The notes beneath the pieces were generated by a model. It did not search any database, had not been told where the DNA came from, and saw only the letters and a list, made by a program, of their open reading frames with translations. A DNA stretch of 64,000 bases, from contig JALEJI010000011.1 of the NCBI GenBank assembly GCA_022769825.1, positions 1 to 64,000 on the forward strand. The letters are read 5' to 3'. Below are positions 19,237 to 27,827 of the stretch, one piece after another (positions within the stretch are counted from its first letter, which is position 1; each line of letters starts with the position of its first letter). Both the position numbers and the translations under genes were made by a program. The stretch comes from Prevotella sp. (lineage in GTDB: Bacteria; Bacteroidota; Bacteroidia; Bacteroidales; Bacteroidaceae).

Positions 19237-20931
19237 ATGACAGACGCAAAAAAACTACAATATTATCTTGACTCACCCTTGATGAAGCGTATTGTCGAGC
19301 TGAAAGAGCGCGACTTCGCTGACAAGGACAAGTTCGACTACGCTCCCGTCTCTTACGATGACGCCATCGAGAACTACAAGCGCATCGTTGAAATCACCGA
19401 CGAGGTGGCAAAGAACATCATCGAGCCTAACTCTGAGAGCGTTGACCTCGAAGGCCCCCACCTTGAGAACAACCGCATGATTTATGCCTCAAAGACATAC
19501 GAGAACCTTGACGCTACGCGCAAGGCCGGCCTGTGGGGCATCACCATGCCACGCCGCTTTGGCGGACTGAACCTCCCCATGACGGTGTTCTCCATGCTCT
19601 CCGAGCTCGTTTCAGCTGCCGACAGCGGCTTCCAGAACGTGTGGTCGCTCCAAAGCTGCATAGACACCCTCTACGAGTTTGGCACTCCTGAGCAGCAAGC
19701 CAAATACATCCCACGCATTTGCGCCGGCGAGACAATGTCAATGGACCTCACCGAGCCAGACGCAGGCTCTGACCTTCAGCACGTCATGCTAAAGGCCACA
19801 CAAGACGCTGACGGCACATGGAGGCTCAATGGCGTGAAGCGTTTCATCACCAACGGCGACTCCGACATTCACCTCGTGCTTGCCCGTTCAGAGGAAGGCA
19901 CACGCGATGGTCGCGGCCTCTCTATGTTCATCTACGACAAGCGCGACGGCGGTGTTGACGTGCGTCACATCGAGAACAAGCTCGGAATCCACGGCTCACC
20001 AACCTGCGAGCTCGTTTACAAGAACGCCAAGGCTGAGCTCTGCGGTGACCGCCGCCTCGGACTTATCAAGTACGTGATGAGCCTCATGAACGGCGCGCGT
20101 CTCGGCATCGCCGCACAGAGCGTCGGTCTGGAACAGGAGGCTTACGACCAGGCCGTGAGCTACGCACGTGACCGTAAGCAGTTTGGCGAGGCCATCATCA
20201 ACTTCCCTGCCGTCTACGACATGCTGTCTCGCATGAAGGCCAAGCTCGACGCAAGCCGTGCCATCCTCTACCAGACTTCACGCTACGTGGACATCTACAA
20301 GACCCTTGAGGACATCTCACGCGAGCGCAAGCTTACTGGCGACGAGCGCAAGGAGATGAAGAAATACAGCCGCTTGGCAGATGCCTTCACGCCTCTGGGC
20401 AAGGGCATGACTTCCGAGTTTGCCAACCAGTCGGCCTACGATTGCGTGAGCGTGCATGGAGGCTCAGGCTTCATCATGGAGTATAAGGCTCAACGCCTGT
20501 TGCGCGACGCCCGCATCTTCTCCATCTACGAGGGCACCACTCAGCTTCAGGTGGTGGCGGCCATCCGCTATATCACCAACGGCACCTACCTCAACATCAT
20601 GAAAGAGATGCTCGCTGAGGAGGTTTCCGAAGCCGTCAAGCCTCTCCTCGACCGCATTGCCAATTGCGTGGACCTCTACGCCGAGGCCGTGGACAAGGTA
20701 AAGGCAGACAACGATCAGGCCGAGCACGACTTCCTTGGCCGTCGCCTCTACAACATGACTGGTGACATCATCCTCTCTCTGCTCCTGCTCAAGGATGCCA
20801 CAAAGGATCCCGAGGAGTTCGAGAAGAGCGCCAACGTCTTCGTGCGCATGGCAGAGGAAGAGTGCGTAGGTTCTCACGCTTACGTCATGAACTTCAAGGC
20901 CGACGAACTGAAAAACTTCGTGACCGAGTAA
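19237..20931 (+). CDS. Acyl-CoA dehydrogenase
   Basis: MDLTEPDAGSDLQHVMLKA, YARDRKQFGEAIINFPAVYDML, GGSGFIMEYKAQRLLRDARIFSIYEGTTQLQ. Confidence 0.95.
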   Translation: MTDAKKLQYYLDSPLMKRIVELKERDFADKDKFDYAPVSYDDAIENYKRIVEITDEVAKNIIEPNSESVDLEGPHLENNRMIYASKTYENLDATRKAGLWGITMPRRFGGLNLPMTVFSMLSELVSAADSGFQNVWSLQSCIDTLYEFGTPEQQAKYIPRICAGETMSMDLTEPDAGSDLQHVMLKATQDADGTWRLNGVKRFITNGDSDIHLVLARSEEGTRDGRGLSMFIYDKRDGGVDVRHIENKLGIHGSPTCELVYKNAKAELCGDRRLGLIKYVMSLMNGARLGIAAQSVGLEQEAYDQAVSYARDRKQFGEAIINFPAVYDMLSRMKAKLDASRAILYQTSRYVDIYKTLEDISRERKLTGDERKEMKKYSRLADAFTPLGKGMTSEFANQSAYDCVSVHGGSGFIMEYKAQRLLRDARIFSIYEGTTQLQVVAAIRYITNGTYLNIMKEMLAEEVSEAVKPLLDRIANCVDLYAEAVDKVKADNDQAEHDFLGRRLYNMTGDIILSLLLLKDATKDPEEFEKSANVFVRMAEEECVGSHAYVMNFKADELKNFVTE

Positions 20932-20956
20932 ACAGTAACACAAAGCATAATAGCAT

Positions 20957-20995
20957 AAAAAAGCCACGCCAAAAACACTGGCGTGGCTTTTTTAT
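20957..20995. terminator. Rho-independent terminator after acyl-CoA dehydrogenase
   Basis: AAAAAAGCCACGCCA aaaacac TGGCGTGGCTTTTTT. Confidence 0.95.
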
Positions 20996-21424
20996 GTTCC
21001 CATGACAGTGCTCACTCCTGTCGTGATACGGCCAATTTCAGCAATGATGTCCTCTAAAGCTTTAATGTCCGTCTCGCTGCGAAGATAATATGAATGAGAC
21101 GTTGATTCAAGGGTACTTTGCAGCCGAGTTCGCACGTCTTCAGTAAGGCTTTCATTCCCAAGATACGACTTTGCCTTGTTGTAGAGCTCTACATAAGTAT
21201 TATACGTTTGCTTCTGTTTTGGCGAAATGAGCAACCAATCGTTGGCAGGGGTTGAGGTCTGTGCCGAGAATCTTGTTTGGCAAACCATCCACGTTCAAGG
21301 CACATACACTGAACGACTTGGTTTGGTCTTGCGCCTCAATAGTCTGAAATGCGCAAACGAGAAATACTAAGGCGAGCACGGCACGCGCCGATACCGCCAC
21401 CATTTTTTTGATATTGTAATTCAT
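20992..21424 (-). pseudogene. Remnant of a secreted endonuclease/exonuclease/phosphatase (EEP)-like protein
   Basis: Frame 1 gives signal peptide + FSVCALNVDGLPNKILGTDLNP then terminates; a second frame continues ANDWLLISPKQKQTYNTYVELYNKAKSYLGNESLTEDV...; no catalytic core remains. Confidence 0.6.
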
Positions 21425-21575
21425 GCTTTGCTGAGTTTCTATTTAATGCTTTGTAAAGATATCGGCATCTCCTATCATTCGCCTTAACTCTACCCCAAAC
21501 CATCTAAATACGGAGTAAACAAGACAAGGACTCAGAAGTATCCTAAGCCATAAATATTAGAGCTTACACATACCA

Positions 21576-22190
21576 TCAAAGCCAATCGCCTAATACTGTC
21601 AGCTCCTTGTTGGCTTCCAACGGTATCTCTTCACCATCTTTTGTGATGGTAATATTTTTGAAAGAGAATCCTTTAGTCGGAAACTCATCGTAATAAAATT
21701 TTGGGTCATATATTTTCTTTTCTTTTATGAAAAAAAAGAATTGATAAACATGATTCTCTATTTTAAAATTCTTGCTTCCTTTCCAATCATATATCTTGTA
21801 GCTGTAAAGAGAATCCTTACCTTGCCATCTTATCAAGCCATATTCCAATTTAAGCAGGAAAGAATCCTTGCAGTTATAAAAAGCGTCCTTGTCCTCGTCT
21901 GAAGTGGTAAGCTTTGCAAGTGCACTTACTGGTATATTGGAGCATATGTGCATGTCATCATGATCACCAAATGTTATATGGCATACGGAAAGCGTGTCCA
22001 TTATGACATCCGAGGTCCGTACGCAAACCACCCCATTGTAAGTTCCCGCATGTCGATCAACTATGGCAGGATTACTTGTTAGGAAACAAGGTTTGCTATA
22101 GTTCTCGGGATATGGACTGTCGTCCCTTGGAATGCATCCCGACAGGACAACAGAAACACAACACAAAACGAATGCTTTTTTTAGTTCCAT
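21576..22190 (-). CDS. Hypothetical lipoprotein (possibly DUF4840-like)
   Basis: Lipobox VVLSGC; AGTYNGVVCVRTSD. Confidence 0.55.
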   Translation of the reverse strand: MELKKAFVLCCVSVVLSGCIPRDDSPYPENYSKPCFLTSNPAIVDRHAGTYNGVVCVRTSDVIMDTLSVCHITFGDHDDMHICSNIPVSALAKLTTSDEDKDAFYNCKDSFLLKLEYGLIRWQGKDSLYSYKIYDWKGSKNFKIENHVYQFFFFIKEKKIYDPKFYYDEFPTKGFSFKNITITKDGEEIPLEANKELTVLGDWL

Positions 22191-22203
22191 GTCCTTATGA
22201 GAT

Positions 22204-22719
22204 TTATGAGATTATGATATATCCTTGGCAATAGGTTGTAAGACCATTCTCATCACCAGAATGATGACGGCCGGTCATAAAACGATTTGCATCAGAAGAG
22301 ATCCATATATTTCGGGATTCTTTTATGCTATCAGATGTTATTTGATTGACAAGCGTTACTTCTTTACCGTTAAACTTGATAATGGCCGTTGCATATCGGG
22401 TTTGCCCGTTCTCGTCACCATTATGTTGGCGTCCTACCAATACACGATTCTCAACAGCGTCATACCCATTTCCAGAAGACTCTTTCAACCATGGTGACCA
22501 TTGAATGTCATCGACAATGATATTTCCTTGAACGACAGAATTATTCTCATCAAAAGCTGCCAACGTACTGTATTCGTACCATGTTTTGCCGTTTTCATCA
22601 CCAGAATGGCACCTTCCTGTAAGCACTGTATTTGAAGGGCATAAAAAATAACTGTTCTTTTCTTTAATTCCGTCTGTGCGTTTCCGTGTTTGCGGACGTA
22701 TAAAAATAGTTTGACTCAT
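22204..22719 (-). CDS. Hypothetical protein with three GRxHxGDENGxTxY repeats
   Basis: NTVLTGRCHSGDENGKTWYEY, NRVLVGRQHNGDENGQTRYAT, NRFMTGRHHSGDENGLTTYCQ; likely start MSQTIFIRPQ at 22719. Confidence 0.7.
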   Translation of the reverse strand: MSQTIFIRPQTRKRTDGIKEKNSYFLCPSNTVLTGRCHSGDENGKTWYEYSTLAAFDENNSVVQGNIIVDDIQWSPWLKESSGNGYDAVENRVLVGRQHNGDENGQTRYATAIIKFNGKEVTLVNQITSDSIKESRNIWISSDANRFMTGRHHSGDENGLTTYCQGYIIIS

Positions 22720-22976
22720 AGCTTTATAAAAATTTATGGTTAATAATTTATTTTGCAATATATGAAAAATACTTGAAACGCGCACACGCCAGATAAATAT
22801 TTAGCTTTTTTTTTAACCTCAAAAGGGCTACTCGGTTCTGAACCAGCATGTAGTGCACCCATAAGACCAACATTTCATAAAAAACGTTGTCGAGACAACA
22901 AATTATGGGTTGAAGAGAACCAAGCAATTGTTTTTTTTGCTATTTTTGTGCATAGAATAACCATAACGTTGCCACC

Positions 22977-23792
22977 ATGCAGAAATACGCTGATTATATC
23001 ACCCAGATAGAGATTGACTCCCTTTGGAGCGGACACAAGCACATTCTCTGGAACCTCGACCGCCGCGTTAACATCCTCAGCGGTGTCAACGGCGTGGGCA
23101 AGTCGACCATAATCAACAAGGTGGTGAAAGGACTTGCTGCCGGTGGCGAGTTTCATTCCCACTTGCTTAAAGGCGTGCACCTGAAGGTCTGTCCAGAGGA
23201 TGCCAACTGGATACGCTACGACATCATCAGGTCGTTTGACCGCCCGCTTATCAATGCCGAGGTGATGTCGCAAATGAATATATCGCTTGCCACAGAACTT
23301 GATTGGCAACTCTACAAGCTCCAACGCAAGTATCTCGACTACCAGGTCAACATCGGTAACCGCATGATTGAGGTGCTGCAGAAAGGCGGGGCCACGGCGG
23401 GCGAAGAGGCGCAAAAGCTGTCGGAACCGAAGAAGAGGTTCCAGGACGTCATTGACGCGCTCTTCGCCGACACCGGTAAGAAAATAGTACGCACAGACAA
23501 TGAGATAAGCTTCTCGCAAATGGGCGAGACGCTTGTGCCATACCAGTTGTCGAGTGGCGAGAAGCAGATTCTCGCCATACTGCTCACAGTGCTCGTAGAA
23601 GACCAAAAACCATACGTGCTCTTCATGGACGAGCCTGAGGTGAGCCTACACATAGAATGGCAGAAAAAGCTTATCGACCTCATACTGGAGCTGAATCCCT
23701 GCGTGCAGATTATCCTCACCACCCACTCACCCGCCGTGATCATGAACGGATGGATGGACAAGGTGACGGAAGTGTCAGACATTACAATCTGA
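22977..23792 (+). CDS. AAA family ATPase (AAA_15/ABC-type), upstream partner of DUF4435
   Basis: Walker A SGVNGVGKST, signature LSSGEKQ, Walker B PYVLFMDEPEVSLH, H-loop TTHSPAVI. Confidence 0.92.
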   Translation: MQKYADYITQIEIDSLWSGHKHILWNLDRRVNILSGVNGVGKSTIINKVVKGLAAGGEFHSHLLKGVHLKVCPEDANWIRYDIIRSFDRPLINAEVMSQMNISLATELDWQLYKLQRKYLDYQVNIGNRMIEVLQKGGATAGEEAQKLSEPKKRFQDVIDALFADTGKKIVRTDNEISFSQMGETLVPYQLSSGEKQILAILLTVLVEDQKPYVLFMDEPEVSLHIEWQKKLIDLILELNPCVQIILTTHSPAVIMNGWMDKVTEVSDITI

Positions 23793-23797
23793 ACGCC

Positions 23798-24802
23798 ATG
23801 AAACGTCTCCAGGACAACCTCACCTCTTCTTATCTGCAGGCGGCCAACTCCCTTAACCCACGCCGGCAGAGAAAAAAGGTCGTGGCTTATGTGGAGAGCT
23901 ACGACGACGTGTTTTTCTGGAGAAGCATCCTGAGCCAGTTTGAGACCGACAGGATATTTTTTGAAATCATGCTGCCCACGCGCGACAACAACCTTGAGCG
24001 CGGCAAGAAAGCGGCTCTCATGAGCGCGCTAAAAGGCAAGACAGGGCAGTGGCTCATAGCTTGCGTGGATGCCGACTACGACTACCTCATACAAGGTGCC
24101 ACGGAGATCTCAAGGAAAATCATCTCCAGCCCTTTCATCTTCCACACCTACGCCTACGCCATAGAGAACCTGCAATGCTACGCGCCTTCGCTACACGACG
24201 TGTGCGTGGCGGTGACTCTCAATGACCACGCCATTTTCGACTTGCGACAGTATCTCGAGGATTATTCGCGCGCCATATATCCCCTGTTTGTCTGGAACAT
24301 TTGGTATTACCGCACAAGCCATTACGGCGAGTTCACCATGAGCGACTTCCTGCACACCATAGAAACCACCAGTTTCAACATGAACGACGCCCAACGCGTC
24401 ATATCCCTTCTACATAGCAAGGTGGCAAAGCGGTGCCAGCAATTCAAAAAGGCCAATCCTAATGCTAAGGAGAGCTATCACCGACTTGAAGACGACCTGC
24501 GAAGGCTCGGCGTGACGCCCGAAACCACTTATCTCTACATCCAAGGGCATCATCTCTTCGACAAGGTAGTGATGCCAATGCTTAACCGCGTGTGCGACAA
24601 GCTCATCAGGCAGCGACAAGAGGAAATAGCGCGGCAAAGCGTACATGGCACGCAAAGGCGAAACGAGTTGTCATGCTACAACAGCTCGGTGGAGACTGTC
24701 ATGCCAATGCTGAAGAAGAACACGGCCTTTACCTCATCAGACCCTTACAAGCGCATAAAGGAAGACCTAACGGCATTCCTATCACACACCAGCTATGTAT
24801 AA
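23798..24802 (+). CDS. DUF4435 domain-containing protein (TOPRIM-like)
   Basis: VVAYVESYDDVFFWRSIL, WLIACVDADYDYLI, FHTYAYAIENLQC; starts 5 nt after the ATPase stop. Confidence 0.85.
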   Translation: MKRLQDNLTSSYLQAANSLNPRRQRKKVVAYVESYDDVFFWRSILSQFETDRIFFEIMLPTRDNNLERGKKAALMSALKGKTGQWLIACVDADYDYLIQGATEISRKIISSPFIFHTYAYAIENLQCYAPSLHDVCVAVTLNDHAIFDLRQYLEDYSRAIYPLFVWNIWYYRTSHYGEFTMSDFLHTIETTSFNMNDAQRVISLLHSKVAKRCQQFKKANPNAKESYHRLEDDLRRLGVTPETTYLYIQGHHLFDKVVMPMLNRVCDKLIRQRQEEIARQSVHGTQRRNELSCYNSSVETVMPMLKKNTAFTSSDPYKRIKEDLTAFLSHTSYV

Positions 24803-25027
24803 TGCTTTGATCATGACTCTCATGTCGGCATTAACTAACGTTTAACTTTATAACAAAATTTATACTGCTCTCTATCATAGAGTTTGTAATAAACCATCAC
24901 GGTATTCTTAAATTTTATAACTTTGCAGTCGTTAAGAATTCGAATTTGCAACTCTGACCACACTGAAAAAAGGAATGCGAATACCAAAAAGCTGTAAGTG
25001 AGTAGGCACAATTAAATCTTATCTTTC

Positions 25028-25192
25028 ATGAAAAAGACAGAAATAGTACCTCTGCAAACAGAATCCGAAAAGAACAACCAGTTGTCACCAATCAGTTTTG
25101 ATGAGTAATATGAGATTTTAGGAGGCGGAAGACCTACTAAGGGGCATGATACGCAAAAAGGAAGTTGCGGTGGTCTTATTTGCTGGTGCTAA
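25028..25192 (+). pseudogene. Double-glycine-leader bacteriocin/RiPP-like precursor peptide interrupted by one in-frame TAA
   Basis: Translation: MKKTEIVPLQTESEKNNQLSPISFDE*YEILGGGRPTKGHDTQKGSCGGLICWC*; the frame is open either side of TAA 25106-25108; followed by a terminator. Confidence 0.6.
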
Positions 25193-25206
25193 ATATCTAA
25201 ATATAA

Positions 25207-25252
25207 AACAGATTGTGCTTTCTTTTGAAGGCACAATCTGCTTTTATTCTTT
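25207..25252 (+). terminator. Rho-independent terminator downstream of the peptide ORF
   Basis: CAGATTGTGC (25209-25218) / GCACAATCTG (25231-25240) then CTTTTATTCTTT. Confidence 0.88.
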
Positions 25253-25311
25253 AAGACATGGATAACGATATACATTTTATAAAGAACAAAACATTAATAG
25301 GTCATTTAAGA

Positions 25312-27633
25312 ATGAAGTCAATACTACTATTTTTATCGTTTGAGCTTCTTTCCATCTGCCAAGTCATGGCTCAAAATGTCAAGGGAAAAATCGTAGATGG
25401 AACAGGCAAGCCTCTTTCCTTTGCAAATGTGGTTCTTCTAAATCGCCAAGACTCTTCTTTTGTCAAGGGTACCATAAGTGGCAATGATGGTGGATTCTTA
25501 ATAGAGACATCATGTGTTAATGGAATCATAAAGGTTTCATCCGTAGGATACAAGACTACCTTTAAGGATTATAATAGCGAGGATGTAACGGTCGTCTTGG
25601 CGGAAGACAGAAAGACGTTAGGTGAAGTGGTTGTGAAATCAAATTTACCAAAGACAATTTTGACAAATGGCGGAATGAAGACAACCGTAGCAGGTTCTGT
25701 GCTTGAAAAGGCCGGAACGATGGAGAACTTGCTTGACCGCATCCCAAATTTGTCTGCACAAAACGGAAGCATTAAGGTATTTGGTCGTGGCGAACCCATG
25801 ATTTACATAAACGGCAAACAGATGAGAGACAAAAGTGAGCTTGACCGTTTGCGTTCCGACATTATAAAGTCGGTAGAAGTCATCACGAACCCCGGTGCCA
25901 GTTATCCAGCAAGTGCGAAGGCCGTAATCTGCATCACAACAAAGAAAACTCCAGGTGAGGGGTTGGGAATCGATGCCACGGCCATGGGAGAATATGACGA
26001 GAAAGACAACCTCGGAGCCAATGGGCGAGTAAATGTCAATTACCGCAGGAACGGGCTTGAATTAGGGGCATACGCCTCTGTCGCTAAGCAATATCAGCCA
26101 GACTACAAGGACGTGCAACAAGTCACTTATCTTGACAAGACCTGGAACCAGAAAAGCAAGGTGAGACAAACCGGGGTTACGGAATCAATGAATTACCGAA
26201 TGGACGCGAGCTATCAAATAGACACCGACAATTCCATCGGAGCTAATTTCAGTTATCTTCGGAATCCAGAGAAGTCATGGAATGGAGACATGAATACTTC
26301 AATATTGCAGGACGAAACGCTTTCCGAAAGCAATCAGAGCCATGTTGACCTGTCTGGGCAGAGAAGCAATATGTCCAGCAACATTTACTATTTAGGAAAA
26401 ATAGGGAAATTGGGAGTCGACTTCAACGCGGATTGGCTTTGGGACAAGGCAAATCAAAACAACGTTACCAATGAGCATTTCCAGGAAATCGGGGAAAACG
26501 GGCAATACCAAACCGTCAGGAGCACAACCAACACACGCAACCATCTGCTGGCTTCAAAATTAGTTCTCACCTACCCTCTGCTGGGCGGAGAACTGTCTGT
26601 TGGTGGCGAGTTCTCCAATATACATCGCACTTCCAAAATGCAAGTCGTACCTACAAACCTCGTAAATGACGACAACAGCCGTGTAACCGAAAGCATGGCC
26701 TCTTCTTTCCTGTCTTACTCACGAGACTTTGGGGCTCTCAGCTTGGAGGCTGGCCTGAGGTATGAATATATTGACTTCTACTATTATGAGTATGGCAAGC
26801 GCATCGCCGGCCAAAGCAAGACTTATGGCAACTGGTTTCCATCTCCTAGTCTGTCCTTGCCGGTAGGGAACGCACAAATGCTGCTGAGTTATTCCTCTGA
26901 TATAAATCGTCCTTCATACCAAAGTTTGAGAAGCGCGATGCAATATGACAACCGCTATACTTACGAGACGGGTAACCCTTCGTTGCTATCTGAGATAAGC
27001 AGGAGCTTCGACTACGAGGTGTCTTACAAATGGCTAACATTTGATGTTACCTACTCACACACGTCAAATCCAATAATGCAGCATGTTAACACTTACAAGG
27101 ACAATCCAGCCATAGGGCTGATGAAGCCTATAAACGGGAAGGCGTACGATGACATCGAATCGTCCGTCACCTTGCAGCCGACATTTGGCTTCTGGCATCC
27201 ATCCCTTACGACTTCAATTGTCAAACAATGGTTTAACATGGACACTAACGAAGGAAAAGCACTCAACAAGCCAATGGCATCTTTCCGTTTCGACAATACA
27301 TTTGACACCAAGTTGGCAATGTTCACGCTCATGATGTCATACTACACAAAGGGACATGAACGAAATATCTATTTCCGCAAACCAATGTTCTGCACCAATA
27401 TATCCATATATAAAGCCTGCATGAAGAATCGCCTGTCCTTCCAACTCTTTGTCTATGACCTGTTTGGAACCAACGACCAGCATTTTATTGCCTATTTCGG
27501 AAAAATGAGAAACATGATCTATGACACACAATCTACCAGCAAGTTGTCACTCACCGTTCGATATACTTTCAACGCGTCTCGAAGCAAATACAAGGGTACC
27601 GGTGCTGGATTGGAACAGAAAGGAAGAATCTGA
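25312..27633 (+). CDS. Outer membrane beta-barrel family protein with N-terminal carboxypeptidase-regulatory-like domain
   Basis: Signal peptide MKSILLFLSFELLSICQVMAQ; GKIVDGTGKPLSFANVVLL; plug-like VLEKAGTMENLLDRIPNLSAQNGSIKVFGRGEPMIYINGK; aromatic beta-barrel strands. Confidence 0.88.
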   Translation: MKSILLFLSFELLSICQVMAQNVKGKIVDGTGKPLSFANVVLLNRQDSSFVKGTISGNDGGFLIETSCVNGIIKVSSVGYKTTFKDYNSEDVTVVLAEDRKTLGEVVVKSNLPKTILTNGGMKTTVAGSVLEKAGTMENLLDRIPNLSAQNGSIKVFGRGEPMIYINGKQMRDKSELDRLRSDIIKSVEVITNPGASYPASAKAVICITTKKTPGEGLGIDATAMGEYDEKDNLGANGRVNVNYRRNGLELGAYASVAKQYQPDYKDVQQVTYLDKTWNQKSKVRQTGVTESMNYRMDASYQIDTDNSIGANFSYLRNPEKSWNGDMNTSILQDETLSESNQSHVDLSGQRSNMSSNIYYLGKIGKLGVDFNADWLWDKANQNNVTNEHFQEIGENGQYQTVRSTTNTRNHLLASKLVLTYPLLGGELSVGGEFSNIHRTSKMQVVPTNLVNDDNSRVTESMASSFLSYSRDFGALSLEAGLRYEYIDFYYYEYGKRIAGQSKTYGNWFPSPSLSLPVGNAQMLLSYSSDINRPSYQSLRSAMQYDNRYTYETGNPSLLSEISRSFDYEVSYKWLTFDVTYSHTSNPIMQHVNTYKDNPAIGLMKPINGKAYDDIESSVTLQPTFGFWHPSLTTSIVKQWFNMDTNEGKALNKPMASFRFDNTFDTKLAMFTLMMSYYTKGHERNIYFRKPMFCTNISIYKACMKNRLSFQLFVYDLFGTNDQHFIAYFGKMRNMIYDTQSTSKLSLTVRYTFNASRSKYKGTGAGLEQKGRI

Positions 27634-27730
27634 CCTTGCAATGCGGACAATATGAAAGGGCAACATCATAAGCCATAATACCAAACTCATACATAGAGAA
27701 GATGGAAACTATTTTATGGCTATAGCCACA

Positions 27731-27775
27731 TAATGGCGAAGTTAGCTATCACAGCTCACTTCGCCATCATTCTTT
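27731..27775. terminator. Bidirectional terminator hairpin between convergent genes
   Basis: ATGGCGAAGT (27733-27742) / ACTTCGCCAT (27758-27767), inner AGCT pair. Confidence 0.85.
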
Positions 27776-27827
27776 CTTTTCTAAGAATTGGATTTTTATA
27801 TTTTAATTTAAGAGAGTATCTTACTGA

